From Rhodospirillales bacterium (GTDB lineage Bacteria; Pseudomonadota; Alphaproteobacteria; Micavibrionales; Micavibrionaceae): DNA of 64,000 nt. This document shows, one piece after another, positions 35,913 through 43,488 of this stretch. The stretch lies in the NCBI GenBank assembly GCA_020638335.1, contig JACKIT010000006.1:18070-82069 (forward strand). Reading direction: 5' to 3'. Positions within the stretch are counted from its first letter, which is position 1; each line of letters begins with the position of its first letter. Position numbers and translations under genes: made by a program. Below the pieces are notes generated by a model. It was given only the letters and a program-made list of their open reading frames with translations, was not told where the DNA came from and did not search any database.

Positions 35913-37999
35913 AATGGAACTCTCAACTGAACATAGAAACTCCGGCCAGGCTCATTCACCTGTACTTCCGTTGGATCGGAAATATTAGAGCGATTGAGAT
36001 GATTGGTATAAGTGGAATCAAATATGTTTTTCACCCCGAAGTTCAGCGATGCAGGCTCAAACTCCGTGAGCGTTCCTTCCAAATCAAATACAGCGTGACC
36101 ATTGGTTTTATCAACATCACGGCCAGTTGCTGTGAGCGGATTTGTATCAACCCGCGTTTGCTCCAGCGCCCAGCGCGCGGCTCCACCGACCTCCAGATAA
36201 TCCAAAGCTTTCCACGTTACACCCACCGTGCCTTGCAAAGGTGGGATCTGCGGCAAGGCCCGTCCGGCGTCAATATCTGCGCCAAACGTATAAGTCGTAT
36301 CTGCCTCAAGCAGCCAGTCCGGGTTAAACTGCCAGGACCCGCGAATTTCAAACCCTGCCAGAAAGGCATCAATATTGCGGTATATATCGGCATTAGGAAA
36401 GTTCACCAAAATGCCCGGCTGAGAGCGGGCGGAATCACGCAAAATATAATCTTCTACATAATTGGCATAGGCTGATCCACCAAAGCTCCAGACAGGTTTT
36501 GTAATGTCAAACCCCATATCCAGTTGGTGATGTTTTTCCGGATCAATATTGGGATTTCCAACCCATGAAGTTGCACCGCCTGCGCCCATAAAGTTTGCAA
36601 GCCCGCGTTCTGTTGCATCTGCTGTGCGAACAGAACGGCTCAAACCGGAGTAAAGCAGCGTACTTTCATCATAGTCATGTTCCAGACGCAACAAAGCGCC
36701 CAGATTATGCTCTGTTTGCGATGACGCGCCGTGGCCGTAGAACTGAGTATAGATGTCATTGGGTGTCCTGTTTCCCGCTGCCGGAGCCGCATCATTGGCG
36801 CGCCCGTAATCGACATGCACATAATCGTAACGCCCGCCGACAACCAAACGGCTTTTATCGCTGAGATCGTAAGCGGTTTCACCTGCAAAGCTGGCTTCAT
36901 TCATCGTAATATCCGGCCATAACAGGGATTGAAGAGCGCCCGTGGTATTCACAATCCTGTCGGCATTACGGTTATTCCGCCGCCATTCCAAAGCGGCCTC
37001 AACAGGTTGGTCAGAAAGCATCAAATCACTTTCCAGCTTCGCGCCATACGTGTCAGACTGCGAATCAACGCGTAAGGGCGTCGCCGCCGTGAACGGACGC
37101 AGGCTGAAATTATCCATGATGTGATCTACCAAAGATGCATAGGTACTGAGTTTCACGCTTTGGAAAACTTTTCCATCCAGATCCCGTTCCAAAGCGGCCT
37201 TGAATGTTTGCCCTTTCGATAAAGGCGAGTCCATGCCCGCGCCGGGAAACAGGGCATCGTCGATCTTGTGAATATCCGCACCCAGGGATAAATGTGTCCC
37301 CTCCGGCGTATAACCGACGTTCAGACCGCCGGAATGTTCTGTGAAAGCGGATCGCACTTCATCACCATTGCCATCTTCATAATTTTTAGCATCCTTATAA
37401 GAACCATAGGCATTGGCATAACCCAGCACCGTCCCGGCTGTAACATTGGCTCCGGTATTCCACATTTCGCTATTGCTATCATAGCCGCCCTGTACAAGCC
37501 CTGTGGCCGACAGGGTTTCAGTGAAATCAGGAAGTCCATGCTGTACAATCACGCTGCCGCCGGAGCCTCCGAACCCGTTGAGCACAGACTGATAGCCCTG
37601 AACAACTGTGACTGTATCATGTTGTTGTATGTTCATATAGGCGCTCGGCGGATCCATACGGTTTGGACACCCCCCAAATACATAGGAATCTCCATTGACG
37701 ATATTTAGCTGCCCTTGTGACTGGCCCCGAATAAAGGGCTCTAACCCATGGCCGCCAAAACGCGCCGCTGTAACTCCCGGTAAAGATCCCAGATAACTTG
37801 CCCCATCTGAATAAGCCAGGGGTGATGCGGTATTAGAGCTATCATAAGAAGTGCTCGACGGATAAGACATTAGTATAGGAGCCTCAACCGCAATCGGGTT
37901 AACCTCAAGAATTTCCTCCGCATAAGACAACGGAGCGGTTAAAAAACTGCTGGCAAGCAGGGAAGCGCCAAAAGCGCTGTATTTCAAAATTTTATGCAT
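35909..37999 (-). CDS. TonB-dependent copper receptor (OprC/NosA type)
   Basis: A 696-residue outer-membrane receptor with a signal peptide (cut near SYAEE). The plug has GHGLEPFIRGQSQGQLNI and GGCPNRMDPPSAYM at about 108-121, the signature of the copper-receptor subfamily (OprC, NosA), whose Cys and Met bind copper. The barrel ends in the C-terminal Phe of FYVQLRVPF. It lies between DUF2946 upstream and tonB downstream, as in other copper receptor loci. Confidence 0.9.
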   Translation of the reverse strand: MHKILKYSAFGASLLASSFLTAPLSYAEEILEVNPIAVEAPILMSYPSSTSYDSSNTASPLAYSDGASYLGSLPGVTAARFGGHGLEPFIRGQSQGQLNIVNGDSYVFGGCPNRMDPPSAYMNIQQHDTVTVVQGYQSVLNGFGGSGGSVIVQHGLPDFTETLSATGLVQGGYDSNSEMWNTGANVTAGTVLGYANAYGSYKDAKNYEDGNGDEVRSAFTEHSGGLNVGYTPEGTHLSLGADIHKIDDALFPGAGMDSPLSKGQTFKAALERDLDGKVFQSVKLSTYASLVDHIMDNFSLRPFTAATPLRVDSQSDTYGAKLESDLMLSDQPVEAALEWRRNNRNADRIVNTTGALQSLLWPDITMNEASFAGETAYDLSDKSRLVVGGRYDYVHVDYGRANDAAPAAGNRTPNDIYTQFYGHGASSQTEHNLGALLRLEHDYDESTLLYSGLSRSVRTADATERGLANFMGAGGATSWVGNPNIDPEKHHQLDMGFDITKPVWSFGGSAYANYVEDYILRDSARSQPGILVNFPNADIYRNIDAFLAGFEIRGSWQFNPDWLLEADTTYTFGADIDAGRALPQIPPLQGTVGVTWKALDYLEVGGAARWALEQTRVDTNPLTATGRDVDKTNGHAVFDLEGTLTEFEPASLNFGVKNIFDSTYTNHLNRSNISDPTEVQVNEPGRSFYVQLRVPF

Positions 38000-38067
38000 T
38001 ATTTTTCCTTACATATATAGGCGCACAGACCAACTGTGCGATGGCTTTAAGAGTATTAAAGTAGGGC

Positions 38068-38451
38068 TTAAGCGGCGTAAGGAGGAGCGCGGGCTTCATA
38101 GCGCTTTGCCTGAAGCGGTGAAGTTAAATCATCATTATAAGCCGCAATGGATATATGTTCGCGGCGATCCTGCGGATGAAGTGTAAGGGGTAAATCGGGA
38201 ATAACCCGCGCCATGTGAGACGCAACACAATAAGAACAAATTTTCTTATACGGTTTATTATCAGGCGCGGAATCACCGTCATCCGGTGCATCCCCATCCA
38301 GAGCAATGACTTGAAGACCGTTTGCCGTGCAAATCTCTAAAAAGATTTTCGCAGAGCTTTTATTAGCGCAAAGGGGTGCGAGGCTTGATAAAACAAGCCC
38401 CAGAATAATAAGAATGTTTAAATAAAAATGTTTAGCGTTATTTTTATACAA
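38068..38451 (-). CDS. DUF2946-family protein of the copper cassette
   Basis: There is no ATG; I prefer TTG 38451, which puts a hydrophobic signal segment at the N-terminus, while TTG 38496 is an alternative. The product has about 127 residues. LEICTANGLQVIALDGD followed by KICSYCVASHM matches DUF2946, a Cys-containing family that often accompanies TonB-dependent copper receptors. The Cys pairs may bind metal (inference). The receptor gene starts 68 nt downstream. Confidence 0.75.
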   Translation of the reverse strand: MYKNNAKHFYLNILIILGLVLSSLAPLCANKSSAKIFLEICTANGLQVIALDGDAPDDGDSAPDNKPYKKICSYCVASHMARVIPDLPLTLHPQDRREHISIAAYNDDLTSPLQAKRYEARAPPYAA

Positions 38452-38594
38452 AGGTTTAAGCCTAATTATCTCTATGCAACATCTAAACCATTTCAAATAA
38501 AGAAAACAGGAAAACTTTTCTCATTGCCCTTCTATAATGAGTTGACTATCAATGGATATGTGAATTCATCAATCTCGTCTGAAAGAATAACCAT

Positions 38595-39539
38595 ATGTCT
38601 TCATCAATTTCCCTTTCAACAAAAATAGCCGGTTCCGTTCTGTCTTCATGCCTGTATAACGCATCAGGACCTTTATGCTCCACGGCAGAGGAATTACAGG
38701 CCATTGGAAAAAGCCACGCTGGCGCGATTTTGAGCAAAAGCGCAACCCTGCAGAAACGGCAGGGAAATGAAGAGCCCAGATATGTTGACACGCGCTGGGG
38801 CAGTATTAACAGCATGGGCCTGCCCAATAAAGGATATGAATTTTATGCTCAATTTGCGCAAACCGCGCAAGCTTACGATAAGCCTTATTTTATGTCCGTT
38901 TCGGGATTAAGCCACGAAGATAATCTCCACATTATTAAAGAGCTGGCTAATTTTGAGAACATTGCAGCCATAGAGCTCAATCTTTCATGCCCCAATGTCC
39001 CCGGAAAACCGCAAACTGGATATGATTTTGATCAAAGTCGTTATATCCTTGAACTTGTTTGTGCACAGGCAAAACAGCCTATTGGTGTGAAACTTCCTCC
39101 ATATTTTGATATGCCGCATTTTGAAATGATGGCCGCTGTGTTAAACGATTTCCCAATTTCTTTTGTCACATGTATCAATAGCATCGGGAATGGTCTGGTG
39201 ATTGACCGGGATTCGGAATCTGTCGTGATTAAACCCAAGCACGGCTTTGGCGGCATAGGGGGAGATTTCATCAAACCAACGGCTCTTGCCAATGTGCGCA
39301 AGTTTTATACGCTGCTTGATAAGAAGATTTCTATCATTGGCTGTGGCGGTGTAAAAAACGGCGCGGACGCTTTTGAGCATATTTTATGCGGCGCAAGCGC
39401 CGTGCAAATAGGTACGCAATTTATGCGTGAAGGAACGGGTTGTTTTGAACGCGTAGCAGGTGAACTTACAGACCTTATGCGCGAAAAAGGCTATCAAAAT
39501 ATAGAGAGTTTTAGGGGAAAATTAAGAGACATAACATGA
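38595..39539 (+). CDS. Dihydroorotate dehydrogenase, class 1A-like
   Basis: A 314-residue FMN barrel protein. ELNLSCPNVPGKPQTGYDF holds a Cys as catalytic base, which marks soluble class 1 enzymes; the start and SKSATLQKRQGNEEPRY with SMGLPNKGYEFY resemble class 1A (fumarate-dependent) enzymes. FMN phosphate binding is in IIGCGGVKNGADAFEHILCGA. Alphaproteobacteria normally use membrane-bound class 2 PyrD, so this gene may be acquired or additional. It is divergent from the DUF2946 gene. Confidence 0.85.
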   Translation: MSSSISLSTKIAGSVLSSCLYNASGPLCSTAEELQAIGKSHAGAILSKSATLQKRQGNEEPRYVDTRWGSINSMGLPNKGYEFYAQFAQTAQAYDKPYFMSVSGLSHEDNLHIIKELANFENIAAIELNLSCPNVPGKPQTGYDFDQSRYILELVCAQAKQPIGVKLPPYFDMPHFEMMAAVLNDFPISFVTCINSIGNGLVIDRDSESVVIKPKHGFGGIGGDFIKPTALANVRKFYTLLDKKISIIGCGGVKNGADAFEHILCGASAVQIGTQFMREGTGCFERVAGELTDLMREKGYQNIESFRGKLRDIT

Positions 39540-39579
39540 TCTGCGTGTGCGGATAAATTTGGACAGAAATTGGTAAATA

Positions 39580-40959
39580 TTAAGCCTTCATCTTCTTATA
39601 AAATGTAGATTTTGCCATGCCGAGAGCTTTAGCGGCTTGAGTGATATTATGATCAAAATGCTCGAGGGCAATTTTTATGGCTTCGTGTTCTATTTCGTTG
39701 GCGGTTTTAAAATATCCGTCATCTGAGACTATACAAATGTTTTTTTGTGTTTTGAAACTTACAGACGGATGGCTTGATCCTGATACCAGACCGGTTAAGT
39801 CTTCAACACTCAATATGTTACCGTCGCTAACCACCATGGCACGACTAATCGTATTTTCAAGCTGACGGACATTGCCTGGCCAATCGCAATTCACAAGCTG
39901 TTTTTCTGTCATTTCAGACAGGTCTTTGGGAACTCCTCCTTCGTTCACGCAGAAACGTTCGATGAAATGTGCCGCCAAAACCGGAATATCCTGTTTTCGT
40001 TCTCGCAGAGGCGGCAATTCAATTTTCAAAACATTCAGGCGAAAAAACAAATCCTCCCTGAAATTTCTTTCATCAACTTCTTTTTGTAAGTCGCGATTTG
40101 TTGCCGATATAATGCGCACATTTACCGGCACAGGTTTTCCAGCGCCAACGGGTTCGACTTCCTTTTGTTGTAAAACACGCAATAATTTAACCTGTGTGTC
40201 CAGCGGCAATTCTCCGACTTCATCCAGAAAGATCGTACCGCCTTCGGCTTCCCTGAATTTTCCGATGGTCTTTTCCGTTGCGCCGGTGAAAGCACCTTTC
40301 TCATGGCCGAATAACGTGCTTTCGACAAGCTGCGCCGGGATTGCACCGCAGTTCACTGCAATGAAAGGCTTTCCTGAACGTACGCTTTCGCCGTGAATGG
40401 CTTTGGCAAAAATTTCTTTACCTGTTCCGGTTTCACCGGTGATGAGCACAGGAATATCGGCGGCGGCGGCTTTGCGCCCAATATTTACAACAGTCGATAG
40501 GCCGTTGTCATGGCCGATGAGATTTTCAAACGTGAATCTGCCTTCTTTTTCGTTTTGCAGACGTGAGACTTCTTTGGTCAACATGCTGATTTTCAGAGCA
40601 TTGCGTACAGTAACTACCATACGCTCGCCTTCATAGGGCTTCATAAGAAAATCTATGGCTCCCAGTTTCATAGCCTGCACGGCATCCTCAATATCCTTAC
40701 TGCCGGTTAGCATAATCACAGGGATAGACGGGTGCTTTTCCCGCAAAATTTCAAGCGTTTCCAGACCATCCATCACAGGCATATTCAGATCGAGAATAAC
40801 AAGCTTGATCGTTTTGCCCTGATCTTCTTCCAGAAGTTCCAGAGCTTTCCGGCCATGCTCTACTTCATACGACTTAAAATCCAATTTCCTCCGCAACAAC
40901 GTGGAAAGCATCTGGCGCTGCATGGGATCGTCTTCAACAATGAGAACTGGCTGTGTCAT
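39580..40959 (-). CDS. NtrC-family sigma-54 activator, probably NO-responsive
   Basis: A 459-residue regulator. The receiver has Asp in LVILDLNMPVMDGLE (about residue 57). The AAA+ domain has Walker A GETGTGKEIFAKAI, the sigma-54 contact loop GAFTGA and Walker B GGTIFLDEVGELP. The Fis-type HTH is at the C-terminus (NITQAAKALGMAKSTFYKKM). It is divergent from the H-NOX operon, whose start region carries a sigma-54 promoter. By analogy with HnoC of other H-NOX circuits it probably responds to the H-NOX-associated kinase (inference). Confidence 0.92.
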   Translation of the reverse strand: MTQPVLIVEDDPMQRQMLSTLLRRKLDFKSYEVEHGRKALELLEEDQGKTIKLVILDLNMPVMDGLETLEILREKHPSIPVIMLTGSKDIEDAVQAMKLGAIDFLMKPYEGERMVVTVRNALKISMLTKEVSRLQNEKEGRFTFENLIGHDNGLSTVVNIGRKAAAADIPVLITGETGTGKEIFAKAIHGESVRSGKPFIAVNCGAIPAQLVESTLFGHEKGAFTGATEKTIGKFREAEGGTIFLDEVGELPLDTQVKLLRVLQQKEVEPVGAGKPVPVNVRIISATNRDLQKEVDERNFREDLFFRLNVLKIELPPLRERKQDIPVLAAHFIERFCVNEGGVPKDLSEMTEKQLVNCDWPGNVRQLENTISRAMVVSDGNILSVEDLTGLVSGSSHPSVSFKTQKNICIVSDDGYFKTANEIEHEAIKIALEHFDHNITQAAKALGMAKSTFYKKMKA

Positions 40960-41075
40960 AATTTTATTCTCTCATAAAACTCTTAAAAAAGCGTTCGATT
41001 TTTAGAAGAATACTATAGGATTCTCATTTTTAGACGTTTGATTTTGAGAAATATAAATGCTGATGAACCACTAAC

Positions 41076-41095
41076 GTATTGAAATATAACAATAC
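41076..41095. promoter_or_regulatory. Inverted repeat upstream of the sigma-54 promoter
   Basis: GTATTG (41076-41081) and CAATAC (41090-41095) form a dyad with an 8-bp spacer, 6 bp before the -24 element. It is close for a classical enhancer. Other weaker dyads with tttttaga motifs occur at about 40980-41050. Confidence 0.35.
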
Positions 41096-41101
41096 ATGAA
41101 C

Positions 41102-41117
41102 TGGCACAGCTATTGCA
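41102..41117 (+). promoter_or_regulatory. Sigma-54 (-24/-12) promoter
   Basis: TGGCACAGCTATTGCA matches the consensus TGGCAC-N5-TTGCA in every conserved base, with GG and GC separated by 10 nt. It lies 40 nt before the ATG at 41157 and faces the receiver-H-NOX-kinase operon. The divergent gene encodes a sigma-54 activator with an intact GAFTGA loop. Confidence 0.88.
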
Positions 41118-41156
41118 ATTACATAAAAAATAGGAAGAAGTGCGGGAGAGGAAAAA

Positions 41157-42068
41157 ATGTTGGTCATCGTTAAAAATACGGAAAATATTTTTCTTCAGGA
41201 ACTTAAAAATTGCTGGGAAAGCTTTCCGACTCATCGCTGCCTGCATTTAAAATTCTCACAGCTAGAACAAGATAAAGAAGAATGGTTCGATAATGTTTTG
41301 GCTGCGTTGCGCAGTGTTCTGGAGGATAAATCGGCACAGCTTTATTTGTGCCATGATAATGACATTTTTGTTTTAACGCGTTATGTAACACAAAAACGCG
41401 TCGATAATTTTTTAGCCCATCTCACCCCCATACTTGCACCAGCTCCTGCAAAGGAGCTGGTCGCACTTTTTGAAATCGGGGTGCATTGGGCAAAGCTCAG
41501 AACATTGTGTGAAAAGAAAATTGAAAATATAAAATTGGAGCGAACTCAGAAACAGGAACATGCAAAGAAAAAAGAGGAAATTGCTCAACTGAACCGTGAG
41601 GAAACACTTAAGACACTCAACAAAGATTTAATTGATTCTATTTCAAAACGCCGTGCAGGGCGTGATATGCCGGAAATCATGGTTGTTGAAGATGATCTGT
41701 TCTCACAAAGATTGGTCGATAATGCTCTCAAAAATAAATATCTGCTGTCTATGACAGGGGACGGGCAAGGTGCAATTATGAGCTACGTCAATAAAGCACC
41801 GGATGTTCTATTCCTCGATATTGGCCTGCCAGATATTAATGGCCACGAAGTTTTAGAAAAGCTTTTCAAGCTCGATCCTGATGCCTATGTCGTCATGTTC
41901 AGTGGCAAGGGCGACAAGGAAAACGTCATGAAAGCTATTGAACTTGGTGCTAAAGGCTTTGTCGGTAAGCCCTTCACTCAAGAAAAACTTCTTCAATATA
42001 TTCAAAAATCACCTTTCATTCAGGCAAAACAAAACAGGGAGAAAACACATGGAAATTTTGTCCATTAA
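41157..42068 (+). CDS. Receiver-domain protein with unknown N-terminal domain (1)
   Basis: A 303-residue protein with GAGAGG before the ATG. Residues 1-125 form an unrecognised domain (LYLCHDNDIFVLTRYVTQKR at about 62-81). A charged coiled-coil segment (about 126-165) leads to a C-terminal receiver with acidic pocket MVVEDD, phosphoacceptor Asp in VLFLDIGLPDINGHE and Lys in GKPF. There is no output domain after the receiver. It is the first gene after the sigma-54 promoter and overlaps its paralogue by 20 nt. Confidence 0.85.
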   Translation: MLVIVKNTENIFLQELKNCWESFPTHRCLHLKFSQLEQDKEEWFDNVLAALRSVLEDKSAQLYLCHDNDIFVLTRYVTQKRVDNFLAHLTPILAPAPAKELVALFEIGVHWAKLRTLCEKKIENIKLERTQKQEHAKKKEEIAQLNREETLKTLNKDLIDSISKRRAGRDMPEIMVVEDDLFSQRLVDNALKNKYLLSMTGDGQGAIMSYVNKAPDVLFLDIGLPDINGHEVLEKLFKLDPDAYVVMFSGKGDKENVMKAIELGAKGFVGKPFTQEKLLQYIQKSPFIQAKQNREKTHGNFVH

Positions 42069-42897
42069 CGCGGAAAACGCATTGGCATCGCTTGCCTCAT
42101 CTATCGGGCGCGATCCGGAAAGTTGGGAAGGGTGGCATTGTTTAAATTTTGAAATGCCTAAAGAGACAGACGGGCAAGGTAACTGTCTAAACTGGGTTAA
42201 AAATGTCATTGAATCTTATTTAAAAGATGCAAATGGCCGCGTCTTTTTTTGTAATGATCGTCAAATTTACATTATCTGCAAAGGGGTAGCTTGTAAGAAT
42301 CTCGGCCAAGTGGCTCAGCTGATCTGTGATTTGTTGCATGAGGATAGCTCGATTGAAATTCAATACAAAATTTATGATCTGGGCAAAGACGGCCCAAAAT
42401 TTGCCAGCATGTTTTTTGAGCGATGCAATGTACTGGATTTTAATGCAAAAGAATATGCTGACATATTAGACAAATCTCATGAGCATGCCATATTCAGTCT
42501 GGTTGGCAATAACACCGAAGCAGTAACACGCCATTTTGTTAATGCACCGAGAGTTCTGCTGGTGGAAGATGACCCAATAACACGTTTCATGGTCCGCAAA
42601 GCAATTAAAAATGAGTGTGTGCTTGCGACGGCACCGGAAGGCAATAAAGTATTTTCACTCTATGCTTCTTACCAGCCTGATATAGTGTTTCTTGATATAA
42701 ATCTACCAGATCTTAATGGTTATGATGTCCTTGAATGGATCATGGATAATGATCCGGGGGCCTGTGTTGTCATGTTTAGTAGTAATAGTGACATGGATAA
42801 TATTGTTAGTTCTATGGACTATGGCGCAAAGGGCTTCGTCAGCAAACCATTCTCAAAAGAAAAACTGCTCCATTACATCCACAACCATACAGGGTAA
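42049..42897 (+). CDS. Receiver-domain protein with unknown N-terminal domain (2)
   Basis: ATG 42049 follows GGGAG and gives 282 residues. It is a diverged paralogue of the preceding protein: FFCNDRQIYIICK corresponds to YLCHDNDIFVLTR, and both end in a receiver. The receiver shows LLVEDD, Asp in IVFLDINLPDLNGYD and Lys in SKPF, and the coiled-coil is shorter. The pair may tune a shared phosphoryl signal from the kinase downstream (inference). Confidence 0.85.
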   Translation: MEILSINAENALASLASSIGRDPESWEGWHCLNFEMPKETDGQGNCLNWVKNVIESYLKDANGRVFFCNDRQIYIICKGVACKNLGQVAQLICDLLHEDSSIEIQYKIYDLGKDGPKFASMFFERCNVLDFNAKEYADILDKSHEHAIFSLVGNNTEAVTRHFVNAPRVLLVEDDPITRFMVRKAIKNECVLATAPEGNKVFSLYASYQPDIVFLDINLPDLNGYDVLEWIMDNDPGACVVMFSSNSDMDNIVSSMDYGAKGFVSKPFSKEKLLHYIHNHTG

Positions 42898-42937
42898 TTT
42901 AAATTGAAAAAAACATTTTTTATATAGGGGAAAAGTA

Positions 42938-43480
42938 ATGAAAGGCATTGTTTTTACAGAGTTATTTGACATGGTTGAAGGGTTATTCGGAGTAGATATG
43001 ATTGATGATGTTCTGGATGATTGCGAGCTTGAATCCGGCGGCGCATACACAACCGTGGGAACATACGATCACAATGAATTGCTTCAAATCGTCGGTGCAT
43101 TAAGTAAACATACCGATTTGCCTGTAAAAGACCTGCTACATAAATACGGCTATCATTTATTTTTCCGATTTCATGAAATCATGCCGGTGTTTTTTGAAAA
43201 GCCAAAATCAACCTTTGAGTTTCTGGAAAGTGTCCATGATCATATCCATGTGGAAGTTAAAAAGCTCTACCCTGATGCTGCGCTTCCTCACTTTGAAACC
43301 GAAAGAAACGATGATGATATACTTACCATGGTTTATAAATCCTGCTGCCCGTTTGCTGATTTTGCAGAAGGACTCATTCACGGCTGCGTAGATTTTTATA
43401 AGGAAAACATTGAGATTCAAAGCGAGAATCAGAATATGGCTGAAGAATATTCCCGTATTTTTACACTCATAAAACAATAA
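42938..43480 (+). CDS. H-NOX (heme NO-binding) domain protein
   Basis: A 180-residue stand-alone H-NOX. It starts MKGIVFTELFDMVEGLFG and has ELLQIVGALSKHTDLPVKDL. The expected proximal heme ligand is His104 in HIHVEVKKLYPDA. The heme-propionate motif YxSxR reads YKSCC (133-137), so the Arg is replaced by Cys. H-NOX proteins bind NO and control partner histidine kinases; the kinase gene begins 8 nt downstream. An AGGGGA sequence precedes the start. Confidence 0.93.
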   Translation: MKGIVFTELFDMVEGLFGVDMIDDVLDDCELESGGAYTTVGTYDHNELLQIVGALSKHTDLPVKDLLHKYGYHLFFRFHEIMPVFFEKPKSTFEFLESVHDHIHVEVKKLYPDAALPHFETERNDDDILTMVYKSCCPFADFAEGLIHGCVDFYKENIEIQSENQNMAEEYSRIFTLIKQ

Positions 43481-43488
43481 TCGGTAAA

